A stretch of DNA of 64,000 nucleotides from Caryophanales bacterium. GTDB taxonomy: Bacteria > Bacillota > Bacilli > Paenibacillales > CANHCR01. The position numbers and the translations under genes were made by a program. This document shows positions 19,318 through 28,543 of this stretch, in pieces. The first letter of the stretch is position 1. The number at the start of each line of letters is the position of its first letter. The notes under the pieces are model-generated. The model made no database searches, had not been told where the DNA came from, and saw nothing but the letters and a program-made list of their open reading frames with translations. The DNA is taken from assembly GCA_947459205.1 (NCBI GenBank), contig CANHCR010000003.1, forward strand, positions 34,916 through 98,915. Direction: 5' to 3'.

Positions 19318-19560
19318 GTGACTGTCGCAATCGGAACGATTGCTCTGACCGTTTTGATGTGTTCCGCTCAAAACGGTCGACTTGTGACTGTCGCAATCGG
19401 AACGATTGCTCTGACCGTTTTGATGTGTTCCGCTCAAAACGGTCGACTTGTGACTGTCGCAATCAGAACGATTGCTCTGACCGCTTTGATGTGTTCCGCT
19501 CAAAACGGTCGACTTGTGATTGTCGCAATCGGGACGATTGCTCCGACCGCTTTGAGAGGG
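19318..19560. repeat. 66-bp tandem repeat, 3 full units plus a partial fourth
   Basis: Units start at 19318, 19384, 19450 and 19516; full units contain GACCGYTTTGA-N10-TCAAAACGGTC and GCAATCR-GAA-CGATTGC. Confidence 0.95.
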
Positions 19561-19602
19561 GCTTGTTTAATCCTTGTCGATAACCTCCCTCTCAAAGCGG
19601 TC
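19545..19602. repeat. 16-bp perfect inverted repeat spanning the ktrA stop codon
   Basis: GACCGCTTTGAGAGGG (19545-19560) and CCCTCTCAAAGCGGTC (19587-19602); ktrA TAA lies in the loop. Confidence 0.9.
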
Positions 19603-20244
19603 TATATTCTCTTTATTGCCGATGACGACGAGACGGTCGTTTTGACGCAGACCGACGTCAGCTTTCGGGGCAATGATCAGGTCGTTGGAGTTGAGGTAGC
19701 GGTTAACGGCGACGATGTTGACGTTGTATTTACCGCCAGGGTTGATGCGCGCGATGGTATAGCCATCGAATTTGCGCGGCACGGAGATTTCCGCCACCCG
19801 ATAGATCGGCGACAGTTCAATCAGTTCGAGCAAATTCGGAGAGACGAGTTGGTTGGCCAAACGTTCGCCCGCCTCTTTTTCAGGATACACGATTGTCTCA
19901 ACGCCGATTTTCTCAAGCAACTTAGAGTGCGCCTCAGTCAACGCTTTAGCGACAATTTTTTTCGCTTTAAAGTCTTTCAATATCACCGCACTCATGACGC
20001 TGGCTGGGACGTTCGTGCCGATCGCCAGCACGACGATGTCGTAGGTATGAACGTCGAGCGAACGAACAAAGTCGTCGTTCGTCGTGTCGCCGCCCATCGT
20101 CTGATTTAGTTTGTGCGAAAATTCGTTCACTAAATCCGTGCTTGAATCTACTCCGAACACGTAACAACCAAGTTGTTTCAGTTTCAGGGCCAGCGCGGAA
20201 CCGAAGCGTCCAAGTCCGATGACCAGAAATCGTTTGTTCTGCAT
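19567..20244 (-). CDS. ktrA: Ktr/Trk potassium uptake regulatory (RCK/TrkA) subunit
   Basis: RFLVIGLGRFGSALALKLKQLGCYVFGVD Rossmann motif; adjacent to the KtrB-like gene. Confidence 0.92.
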   Translation of the reverse strand: MQNKRFLVIGLGRFGSALALKLKQLGCYVFGVDSSTDLVNEFSHKLNQTMGGDTTNDDFVRSLDVHTYDIVVLAIGTNVPASVMSAVILKDFKAKKIVAKALTEAHSKLLEKIGVETIVYPEKEAGERLANQLVSPNLLELIELSPIYRVAEISVPRKFDGYTIARINPGGKYNVNIVAVNRYLNSNDLIIAPKADVGLRQNDRLVVIGNKENIDRFEREVIDKD

Positions 20245-20258
20245 GTTTACCGCCCTCT

Positions 20259-21659
20259 CTAAATAATAATTTTGCCCTCAGGATAGTATCGTTTGACCGG
20301 CCTTCTATCTGTCGTCAGCCAATAGGTGAGCGTTAGCGGACCGAGACGCCCGATATACATCGTCGCACAAATGATAATCTTGCCGACGGTCGAAAGTTCT
20401 GGCGTCACGCCAAGTGTCAGACCAACAGTCGCAAATGCAGAAGTCGTTTCAAAAAGAATATCTAAAAACGGCTGCTTATGTTCAACCACCGAGAGGAACA
20501 TCGCGATGAGCAAGATCATCGTCAATGATACGAATGTCACAGTCACTGCCTTGTACACGCGTTCGCGGGCGATGTGGTAGTGAAACATCGTCACTTCTTC
20601 TTTGCCACGCATCATCGCTATCACCGCACCAATCATCGTCGCAAAAGAGGTTACTTTTACACCGCCACCTGTGGAGCCCGGTGCAGCACCGATGAACATC
20701 AGCATGATCAATAAAAATTGGCTCGCCTGCACCATCTGCGATATATCAATCGTATTGACACCGGCCGTACGCGGGATGACTGCTTGAAAAAATGAAGCAT
20801 GCAGTTTATCAACTAAGCTGAGTGATCCCATCGTACGCATATTTGCAAATTCAAATATGAACAACATCACCATACCAGCAAGAATCAACCAGCCTGTCGT
20901 GTAAAGCACGACTTTCGTATGCAATGAAACCCGACGCCGTTGTCGGTAATCGAGCAGTTCGGAGATGACGAGGAATCCAATGCCACCTAAGATGACCAGT
21001 CCGCCTGCGACAACAGTAATGAAATGATCATGGACCATGCTTGTAAAGCCGGAGAACGGTCCGCTTATTTGCCCGAACAAATCGAATCCGGCATTGTTGA
21101 ATAGGGATACGGAATGAAAGATGCCGTAATAAAAAGCACGAACAGCACCCAATTCCCCCGCCCACGCCATCGTCAAGAGAATTGCCCCTACTGCCTCTAT
21201 TACGAACGCGTAAATGACGACTTTCTGAATCAGCCGCAGGATGCCTTCGGACGTATCTTGATTGAACGCCTCTTGCAACAACAAGCGCTCTTGGTGAGAA
21301 ATTTTTCGTTTGATGGCGATCGCAAACAATGTCGAAAAGGTCATGAAGCCGAGACCGCCGATTTGGATCAGCACCAAGATGACCAATTGTCCGAAAACCG
21401 AGTAGGTCGTCCCTGTATCAACGACGACCAAACCTGTTACACACGTAGCAGAAGTCGCGGTGAACAACGCATCCATGTAGGACACGTCGACACCGTCCTG
21501 GTGCGACCATGGCATCCAGAGCAACAAGGAACCAATAAAAATAATCGCCAAAAATCCAAAAATCAGCACTTTCGGCGGTGAAACACGAGTTAACCAGTGC
21601 GAACGATAGCGCATGGCGTGCCACCTCATTTGTCGGCATTTCCGTAGTATAATCGCCAA
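20259..21659 (-). CDS. ktrB: Ktr/Trk potassium transporter membrane subunit
   Basis: TATSATCVTGLVVVDTGTTYS and GAAPGSTGGGVKVT pore-loop motifs. Confidence 0.93.
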   Translation of the reverse strand: MAIILRKCRQMRWHAMRYRSHWLTRVSPPKVLIFGFLAIIFIGSLLLWMPWSHQDGVDVSYMDALFTATSATCVTGLVVVDTGTTYSVFGQLVILVLIQIGGLGFMTFSTLFAIAIKRKISHQERLLLQEAFNQDTSEGILRLIQKVVIYAFVIEAVGAILLTMAWAGELGAVRAFYYGIFHSVSLFNNAGFDLFGQISGPFSGFTSMVHDHFITVVAGGLVILGGIGFLVISELLDYRQRRRVSLHTKVVLYTTGWLILAGMVMLFIFEFANMRTMGSLSLVDKLHASFFQAVIPRTAGVNTIDISQMVQASQFLLIMLMFIGAAPGSTGGGVKVTSFATMIGAVIAMMRGKEEVTMFHYHIARERVYKAVTVTFVSLTMILLIAMFLSVVEHKQPFLDILFETTSAFATVGLTLGVTPELSTVGKIIICATMYIGRLGPLTLTYWLTTDRRPVKRYYPEGKIII

Positions 21660-21685
21660 AATTATACTCCTGTACGCCTAAAATC

Positions 21686-23518
21686 TCAATCTTTTTTTAA
21701 TGCGTTCAAAATCTGACGTGCCAATTTATCGCCGATGCCGAGTTGTCGAAACTGTTCAACCGAGGCCTCACGAATTTTTTTCAGCGAGCCAAAATGTTGC
21801 AACAGTTTTTTGCGACGCTGCTCGCCGATGCCTGGAATGTCATCCAACTGCGAATAAGTCATCGATTTGCTGCGTTTGGCACGATGGAATTCGAGTGCGA
21901 AGCGATGCACCTCGTCTTGGATGCGTTGTAGCAAATAAAAAGGCTGACTATCACGTGCAACGGGCACCAGTTGCGGCGGCTCACCGCTGAAAAGTTGCGC
22001 CGTTCGGTGTTTTTCGTCTTTCGCCAAACCGCACACGGGAATATCGATTCCGAGTTCATTTTCTAAGACATCCACAGCCGCGCTAATTTGCGCCTTGCCA
22101 CCGTCCACCACAATCAGTTCCGGCAGCGTCAGACGCTCTTTGAGTGCCCGCTCGTAACGGCGCCGAATCACTTCGCGCATCGTCTCCACGTCATTCGCGC
22201 CACTGACGGTGCGGATTGTATATTTGCGATACTCGCTCCGTTGCGGTTTGCCGTCGACGAACACGACCATAGCCGACACCGGATTCGTGCCCTGAATGTT
22301 CGAGTTATCGAAGGCGTCAATCCGCCGAATGTCACCAATGCCGAGCAACTCCGCCAACTCCTGCAGCGCCAGCGTCGTCCGTTGCTCATCTCGTGCGATC
22401 AACTTGAATTTCTCATCCAAAGCGACCCGCGCATTTTCACAAGCCATTTCGACCATTTTGCGTTTCGTCCCACGTTGCGGCAACAACACGCCACTACGCA
22501 ACCACTTGCCGAGCGCCCCGCGAAACGTATCTTCGTCATCTTCACCACTCGCCTCCGTATGCTCTGCCGGCGCAAGCGGAAGCAATATCTCCTTCGGAAT
22601 CGCTGGGTTTTGGCTATAATACTGCATCACAAATGAACTGAAATCCGCGTATTCGTGACCGTAATAGGGGAACAACGAGGCGTGGCGCTCAATCAACTTG
22701 CCCTGACGCATGTACATGATTTGCACGCACATCCAGCCTTTCTCGACCGCATAGCCGAACACATCGCGATCCGCAATGTCAGCCGTGTTAATATTTTGGC
22801 GGTACATCAAATCCTCGATCGCACGAATCAGGTCACGCAAATCGCGCGCCTGCTCAAAATGCAAATCCTCAGCAGCTGCAAGCATTTTTTCTTGCAGTTC
22901 CTGTTTGATGCGCTCATGCTCACCATTCAAAAACCTTGCGATCTGCATCGTCATCTCTTCATATTGCTGCGGCGCCACCTCGAACTCGCACGGAGCAATG
23001 CACTGCCCCATGTGGTAGTATAAACAGACTTTGTCTGGCAAGGTGCGGCACTTGCGCAAAGGCACCATGCGGTCGAGTAATTTCTTCGTCTGATAAGCAG
23101 TCGCACTGTTCGGGTACGGGCCGAAATATTTGGCCTTATCCGGTAGCACACGGCGCGTCACCTCAAGCCGTGGGTGGCGCTCATTCGTAATTTTTATATA
23201 GGGAAACGTCTTATCATCTTTTAGCAAGACGTTGTAATGCGGATTATGTTTTTTGATCAGGTTGCACTCTAAAATGAGGGCCTCCACGTTATTGGTCGTG
23301 ACGATGTACTCGAAATCGCGAATCTCGGCGACTAATCGTTGCGTCTTCAAATCATTCGTGCCCGTGAAATACGAGCGGACTCGATTTTTCAGCACTTTCG
23401 CCTTGCCGACATAAATGATTTCGCCGTTTTCATTTTTCATCAAATAGCAACCAGGCTTGTCAGGCAATACGGCCAACTTCGCTTTTAGGAAATCACTCAT
23501 CATCGAAACCTCCAGCAA
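21686..23518 (-). CDS. uvrC: excinuclease ABC subunit C
   Basis: LPDKPGCYLMKNENGEIIYVGKAKVLKNRVRSYF (GIY-YIG) and C-terminal HhH. Confidence 0.97.
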   Translation of the reverse strand: MLEVSMMSDFLKAKLAVLPDKPGCYLMKNENGEIIYVGKAKVLKNRVRSYFTGTNDLKTQRLVAEIRDFEYIVTTNNVEALILECNLIKKHNPHYNVLLKDDKTFPYIKITNERHPRLEVTRRVLPDKAKYFGPYPNSATAYQTKKLLDRMVPLRKCRTLPDKVCLYYHMGQCIAPCEFEVAPQQYEEMTMQIARFLNGEHERIKQELQEKMLAAAEDLHFEQARDLRDLIRAIEDLMYRQNINTADIADRDVFGYAVEKGWMCVQIMYMRQGKLIERHASLFPYYGHEYADFSSFVMQYYSQNPAIPKEILLPLAPAEHTEASGEDDEDTFRGALGKWLRSGVLLPQRGTKRKMVEMACENARVALDEKFKLIARDEQRTTLALQELAELLGIGDIRRIDAFDNSNIQGTNPVSAMVVFVDGKPQRSEYRKYTIRTVSGANDVETMREVIRRRYERALKERLTLPELIVVDGGKAQISAAVDVLENELGIDIPVCGLAKDEKHRTAQLFSGEPPQLVPVARDSQPFYLLQRIQDEVHRFALEFHRAKRSKSMTYSQLDDIPGIGEQRRKKLLQHFGSLKKIREASVEQFRQLGIGDKLARQILNALKKD

Positions 23519-23535
23519 TCCTCACGTACAGCAAT

Positions 23536-23575
23536 CTAAAAAAAGTTCTTCCCCATCACTGAGAAAGAACTTTTC
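23536..23575 (-). terminator. intrinsic terminator downstream of trxA
   Basis: AAAGTTCTTTCTC...GGGAAGAACTTTTTTT on the minus strand. Confidence 0.7.
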
Positions 23576-23597
23576 GGCCGAAATCCGGCAATGTCAA

Positions 23598-23915
23598 TTA
23601 TTGTGCTCTTGCAATCAAGTTTTTCAGTTGATCTTTGGATTGGAATCCAACTACTTTGTCAACCGGTTGACCGTCTTTGAAAAGTACAAGTGTCGGAATG
23701 CTCATCACGCCGTATTGGCCAGCCGACATCGGATTGTCATCAACATTCACCTTACCAATTTTTACAGCATCACCAAGCTCAGTTGCCAACTCATCAAGCA
23801 CTGGAGCAATCATTTTGCACGGTCCGCACCAAGGTGCCCAGAAATCTACCAACACAGTGCCGTGGCTCGCCACTTCTGCTTTGAAACTCGCATCACTGAT
23901 CGTTACAATCGCCAT
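23598..23915 (-). CDS. trxA: thioredoxin
   Basis: VLVDFWAPWCGPCKMIAPVLDELA; start MAIVTISD preceded by GGAGGTAATA. Confidence 0.97.
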   Translation of the reverse strand: MAIVTISDASFKAEVASHGTVLVDFWAPWCGPCKMIAPVLDELATELGDAVKIGKVNVDDNPMSAGQYGVMSIPTLVLFKDGQPVDKVVGFQSKDQLKNLIARAQ

Positions 23916-24058
23916 TTGTATTACCTCCCGGTGTATTATAATGTTCTTAAGCATTATAACATATTCAAAATGCAGTTTTCCACTTTTCACCGTTCTCTTT
24001 ACTCATCGCTCTAAATTCGCTATACTATACACATGAATGACTCAAGGAGGCAATACTT

Positions 24059-24217
24059 ATGAGTGAAATCAACGAAACGCAAACACAAGCGGAGCTTCAT
24101 ATTAACGAAGAGCCTCGCAACGATTTTTCCGACGTGCTGATCGGTTTCTCCGTTTCTTTTGGCTTCTTCTTCTTAATCGGCGTCATCGCAACGCTGATCA
24201 AGCTGTTTGTTGGCTAA
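24059..24217 (+). CDS. 52-aa single-pass membrane protein, YqzM-like
   Basis: MSEINETQTQAELHINEEPRNDFSDVLIGFSVSFGFFFLIGVIATLIKLFVG; RBS AAGGAGG; below the ORF-track size cutoff. Confidence 0.7.
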   Translation: MSEINETQTQAELHINEEPRNDFSDVLIGFSVSFGFFFLIGVIATLIKLFVG

Positions 24218-24249
24218 TACAACAACACAACGACTATCCATAAAAAACA

Positions 24250-24290
24250 AAACCATCTTCCGAATTGTTCGTGAAGATGGTTTTTTTATG
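24250..24290. terminator. intrinsic terminator
   Basis: AACCATCTTC...GAAGATGGTTTTTTT. Confidence 0.85.
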
Positions 24291-24299
24291 TGCACTTAA

Positions 24300-25517
24300 C
24301 TAACTGTTCAGCGGCGCCACTGGCTCCACCGAATTTGTCGCTAGCAACCGTTGCCCTTCTTGGCGAATCCGGAACCGTTCACGCTCTTCCGCCACTTCTG
24401 CCCAGGTGCGCGCCACACAACCACACAGCAACACGTAGAGCATGCCGACCTGCGGAGTCATTATCACATGGTCAATCATGCTATGCACGAAAAATACGGT
24501 AAACAGCGCCATATAGATTGGAGCAAGCGGGTGATCCAACTGGTTTAAGCGATAAATGTAGACGGCGAGCGACACGTGCATCCATAAGAACAACAATCCG
24601 CCAATCACACCAAGTTCAACAAAAAAGGCAAGGATTGTGTTGTGCGCATGAGCCAATTTGTAATAGCCCGTCACTGCCGTATCGACAAAATACATATTTG
24701 CGAGACCGATTCCGTCAATCGGATTTGCGAAAAACAACTGCAGACTTACTTTCCAAATGTGCACTCGCTCCATCAACGACAAATCCCAAATATTAATCCG
24801 CGGAATCATCTGCGGGTGAATAAGCGCCGCCAACACGCCGATGCTGAACAACACCGTGAGCCCGATGCGCAACTTTTTGAAACTGAAATAGGCGTAAATG
24901 AATAAACCGACCACAGTCCCCATCAGAGCACCGCGCGAACCGGTTAGCACCAACATCACAAAAAACACGACGGTGACTACTAGATAGAAATTTTTGTAGC
25001 CTTTTTGCTCGCTGTGATGAAAGTAGTAGAGCGCGGTCAAACTAAGCAATCCGAACCAAGCACCAGCCAAATTGGCATTAGCAAACGTCGCAGTCAAACG
25101 CGCCTCTGGATCGTCAACGAACCCGCCGATACCGAAAATAATTTGCAGCCAGTTACCGGCATGTCCAAGCACATCAAAATATTGCAACAAACCGATTGCT
25201 GCCGACACGAGACCGCAAATGAATACCCAAATCCCGTATCGTTGAATTTGTAACATGCTCCAATTCGATCCTTGCACGTACAGGACAATCAGCAAGTAGA
25301 GCCAAATCGCAAGTGAAGCCGCGACGCTAATCCAATTCCCGTGCAGCAACGCAGTCAGCGTACTCCAAATAGCGAGTAGCAAAAGTCCAGTCGTCAAACT
25401 GTTGCTACCGAATTGGCGCCAATGTTGACCGCGAAATTTTCGGAGCAAATATAAAATAATCATGAGCACGCCAAGCCAAGGAGACAAGACTGTGGCTGCT
25501 ATCATGACAAACGGCAT
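24300..25517 (-). CDS. O-antigen ligase/Wzy-family membrane protein
   Basis: About 10-12 TM helices; LTGSRGALMGTVVGLFIY and HAHNTILAFFVELGVIGGLLFL typical of the Wzy_C/WaaL family. Confidence 0.82.
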   Translation of the reverse strand: MPFVMIAATVLSPWLGVLMIILYLLRKFRGQHWRQFGSNSLTTGLLLLAIWSTLTALLHGNWISVAASLAIWLYLLIVLYVQGSNWSMLQIQRYGIWVFICGLVSAAIGLLQYFDVLGHAGNWLQIIFGIGGFVDDPEARLTATFANANLAGAWFGLLSLTALYYFHHSEQKGYKNFYLVVTVVFFVMLVLTGSRGALMGTVVGLFIYAYFSFKKLRIGLTVLFSIGVLAALIHPQMIPRINIWDLSLMERVHIWKVSLQLFFANPIDGIGLANMYFVDTAVTGYYKLAHAHNTILAFFVELGVIGGLLFLWMHVSLAVYIYRLNQLDHPLAPIYMALFTVFFVHSMIDHVIMTPQVGMLYVLLCGCVARTWAEVAEERERFRIRQEGQRLLATNSVEPVAPLNS

Positions 25518-25631
25518 GAAAAAAACCCCTCACAATGTAATCATTCAGTAATAATGTACACTGTAGCAGGGCTTTTATGCAATATGTTTTACAAAAAGAT
25601 TGCAGAAAGATTGCAGAATGTTGCAGATGTG

Positions 25632-26603
25632 TTACAAAACGCGGCTGTTGCGCTTATTCGAACCACCGACATATACCGTATCCACAAACGGTTTGATACG
25701 TTCCATCAAACGTTGACCTTTGTGCTCTTCGTCGCCTTCACGATTCGTGAAACTGAAGTGGCTCAACAGGCTGTCCAATTCAAAGTTACTCGTAAAAAAG
25801 GTCGGTTTTCGCCCCATCCGCTCATTCAGAATCGCACCGAACACATGATCTCGGACCCACGGGCTCAGATTTTCCGCCCCAAGGTCATCAAACACAAGTA
25901 AATCGGTCGACTTTAATAGTTCTACGGTCTCTTTGAGTCGCTGCGGCTCCTGAATCATCGACTTCACGTCTTCAACGAAATCCGGCATGTAAACAATCGC
26001 TCCTGAGTAGCCGCTCTTCGCCAGTTCATGCAACATGTAACAGAGCAAAAATGTTTTGCCCGTGCCGAACGGTCCATAAACATAGAGCCCACGCGCCTGC
26101 AAACCGTGCTCCTTCGTCTGCAAAATATATCTCATCAGCTGCTGAACGGCCTTGGCTCGCTCCATATCAAGCGCCAAAATGTCGCCTGCCGAATACCCCT
26201 CATTCAGCGCCCGCTCGGCAATGTGAAAACTGCGAATCCGCGCGCTCAGTTTCTGCTCTTGCACTTGCGCCGTCTGCTTGTCGCATGCCAATTTGCGCTC
26301 ACTGACATCGACTGCACCGTCCGTTTCATTCATTTCCAGTTGCGTATAATGACCGGCATAATCGTTCGGGCATTTTTGCAACCCTGGGCAATTTGCACAG
26401 TTCGAGCGGTCGCGCACCAACTGATACAACTTATTCATATGCGGTTTAAGCATCTGCTCATCAACAGTCAAACCCTTTTGCGACTGCTCGGCGAGCCAAT
26501 CTTTCACTACCGGTTGCGCCAGCAGTTGCGCGAATTTTTGCTCTGCCCGCGCCAACAAATCGCCGTTCGGCATGCTTCTCAATACATCACGAATTGATTC
26601 CAC
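25632..26603 (-). CDS. dnaI: primosomal protein DnaI (helicase loader)
   Basis: YGPFGTGKTFLLCYMLHELA Walker A; CPNDYAGH Cys-rich N-domain; adjacent to dnaB. Confidence 0.93.
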   Translation of the reverse strand: MESIRDVLRSMPNGDLLARAEQKFAQLLAQPVVKDWLAEQSQKGLTVDEQMLKPHMNKLYQLVRDRSNCANCPGLQKCPNDYAGHYTQLEMNETDGAVDVSERKLACDKQTAQVQEQKLSARIRSFHIAERALNEGYSAGDILALDMERAKAVQQLMRYILQTKEHGLQARGLYVYGPFGTGKTFLLCYMLHELAKSGYSGAIVYMPDFVEDVKSMIQEPQRLKETVELLKSTDLLVFDDLGAENLSPWVRDHVFGAILNERMGRKPTFFTSNFELDSLLSHFSFTNREGDEEHKGQRLMERIKPFVDTVYVGGSNKRNSRVL

Positions 26604-26617
26604 GACTCACACACCTT

Positions 26618-28129
26618 TCAACGAGCCGGATTCGCTCCCGGTTTCGGTTTGTCCAATTCCTCGGCCATCCGCTTCAATTCTTCCAATTCTTCAGGCGTTA
26701 ACTGCTGTTGCTCTTTCGCTTGCTCATATTGAGCAATCAGTTTCGGCTTGCGCCCTTTTTGCGCAGTGCTCGCGCGATTCGTAGTAGCGGTGGTGTTCCC
26801 GCCCTCTTTCGACGCTTGTCGGGCCGCCGTCTGAGTGCGTACATAGTCAACCGCCTGCTCATATTTGCTAATGTTACGCGCCGAAATATCGCTGGCAATC
26901 GACTCGATGAATCCTTTCGTCCACGATTTGTTGAGCACGTGCAAATAATGAATGAGCACATTCAACACTTGATCGGGCAGTTTATACGTTAAATCTAGCT
27001 TACTGAACACGTCGAGCAACGGGTCAGGTACAGCACGCTGTTGAAAAAACAACTGTAGCACTTGCGTGTACGACTGGTTGCGCAGGAGCAGATTGTATTG
27101 ATGAACGTCACATTGTCCCTGAAACAATGCCGGCACGTCCAAATAAAATTGCATCTGCACGGACTGTTCCTGTGGAACTGCTTGTTCATTGGTCGCCGCC
27201 TGCGTGGCCTTATGTATCTGTCGCTCGCGTTGCTCGTCACGCCGCTTGCTTTGGCGAAACATCAGGTTTGCAACATACTGCACGCGTTCTAGTTGCAACT
27301 CACCGTCGTCATCGAACACCCCGTCTTCATCCAGCAAACGACAAACTTCTGCCACGGACAAGCGAAATTTTTTCGCCACGAAGCGAATCGTCGCCATCTG
27401 CTGCGGCTGTTTGCGCAAATGTTCGACAAATAAGCGATTGGCCGACACGCGCGGAAAGCGACTCATGATCTGCTCGTAGCGGATGCCATCTTCCTCTTGC
27501 TGGGCAACGCCGCTCGTCTTAACCGGCTCTCGAAGACCGCCTCCGACCGACAGTTGTTCCAATTCCAAATCGACAACTTTTGTATTCAATTCGAACAACT
27601 CATAAAAAGGAACCGACAACGCCTCGCTGCTAATCGCAGGGTCGGCGAGTTCTTCTGGTTGATCCGCCACCAGTTCGTCGCGCAACAGCAACAACATGTA
27701 TTTGCCGATGCGGTCGCGTAGCAACAAAGTCAAATGCGCATTTTCGAAAAACTCGTGCGGACCAAGTGGTGCCTGTAAGCGGTACTCAAACACATAGTCG
27801 TCCGTCTGCGGCAAATACTTACGATAACTTTGCATGAGCCCCACGGCTTCCAACATCGACGTCTGCTCGAGAAGCAGCGTGCGCCCCTTTTCATTCGGGG
27901 CAATTTGCATCGCCATAAACAGTTTGCGCTGTTGCTCCATCGCAGAAAAGCCGGTGCGATCGGGTGCTAATTGGGCATGCAACGTTTGATAAAGGCTGAC
28001 GGCTAGCGGGCCGATCATCGGCTGATACATAGCAGTCAACATTTTTTGTTGCAACGAACTAAGCGCGAACTCGCGATGGACGCAAAACCGATGATGCTCA
28101 GTGTAATGATGCAGTTGGTTGATGCGCAT
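26618..28129 (-). CDS. dnaB: replication initiation and membrane attachment protein DnaB
   Basis: 503 aa, Firmicutes DnaB pattern (FALSSLQQKMLTAMYQPMIGPLAVSLYQTL), paired with dnaI. Confidence 0.92.
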   Translation of the reverse strand: MRINQLHHYTEHHRFCVHREFALSSLQQKMLTAMYQPMIGPLAVSLYQTLHAQLAPDRTGFSAMEQQRKLFMAMQIAPNEKGRTLLLEQTSMLEAVGLMQSYRKYLPQTDDYVFEYRLQAPLGPHEFFENAHLTLLLRDRIGKYMLLLLRDELVADQPEELADPAISSEALSVPFYELFELNTKVVDLELEQLSVGGGLREPVKTSGVAQQEEDGIRYEQIMSRFPRVSANRLFVEHLRKQPQQMATIRFVAKKFRLSVAEVCRLLDEDGVFDDDGELQLERVQYVANLMFRQSKRRDEQRERQIHKATQAATNEQAVPQEQSVQMQFYLDVPALFQGQCDVHQYNLLLRNQSYTQVLQLFFQQRAVPDPLLDVFSKLDLTYKLPDQVLNVLIHYLHVLNKSWTKGFIESIASDISARNISKYEQAVDYVRTQTAARQASKEGGNTTATTNRASTAQKGRKPKLIAQYEQAKEQQQLTPEELEELKRMAEELDKPKPGANPAR

Positions 28130-28147
28130 GCGGGGTTCGCCTCCTTA

Positions 28148-28417
28148 TTAAAACATTTTGTAACCTTGGGTGCGCAATGTACGAATGATCGTGCCGCTCA
28201 GCGCTGCACCTGCTAATCCGCCCAAACCGTATATCAAGAAATCGATACTGAGTGCATCGAAGTCTCCGAAAATGACGGCTAACGGCACAACCGCAAGCAA
28301 ATAAAACCAAATCGGAAACCAGGTCGTTTTGACCAGCATGTTGATGATAAATCCGATGCCGAAAAACAGGACAAAAATAAGCACCGCTCCAATAAGGTGC
28401 TGGATGATGGGTAACAT
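28148..28417 (-). CDS. YuiB-like small membrane protein
   Basis: LIFVLFFGIGFIINMLVKTTWFP...GLGGLAGAALSGTIIRTLRTQGYKMF. Confidence 0.7.
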   Translation of the reverse strand: MLPIIQHLIGAVLIFVLFFGIGFIINMLVKTTWFPIWFYLLAVVPLAVIFGDFDALSIDFLIYGLGGLAGAALSGTIIRTLRTQGYKMF

Positions 28418-28543
28418 GTATGCTCTCTCCTCTCTACTCTTCATTGTAAGAAATGAACCCGCCGGTGTAAAGTTTGAAGTGCCTCGTCAAATCGCATAAA
28501 ATGATTGTGGCACCATTGAACACACGGACGGGAGAAGATACCA

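Noticed and set aside
19253-19503. Short repeat-encoded ORFs (VDRFERNTSKRSEQSFRLRQSQ units)
   Set aside because: No RBS, low complexity, several frames simultaneously open
19318-19560. CRISPR-like array
   Set aside because: The units are contiguous 66-bp tandem repeats with no variable spacers and no cas genes nearby
19318-20109. 263-aa plus-strand ORF through the repeat array and antisense to ktrA
   Set aside because: Opens only because the 66-bp unit is a multiple of 3 and then runs antisense to a well-supported ktrA; no domain resemblance
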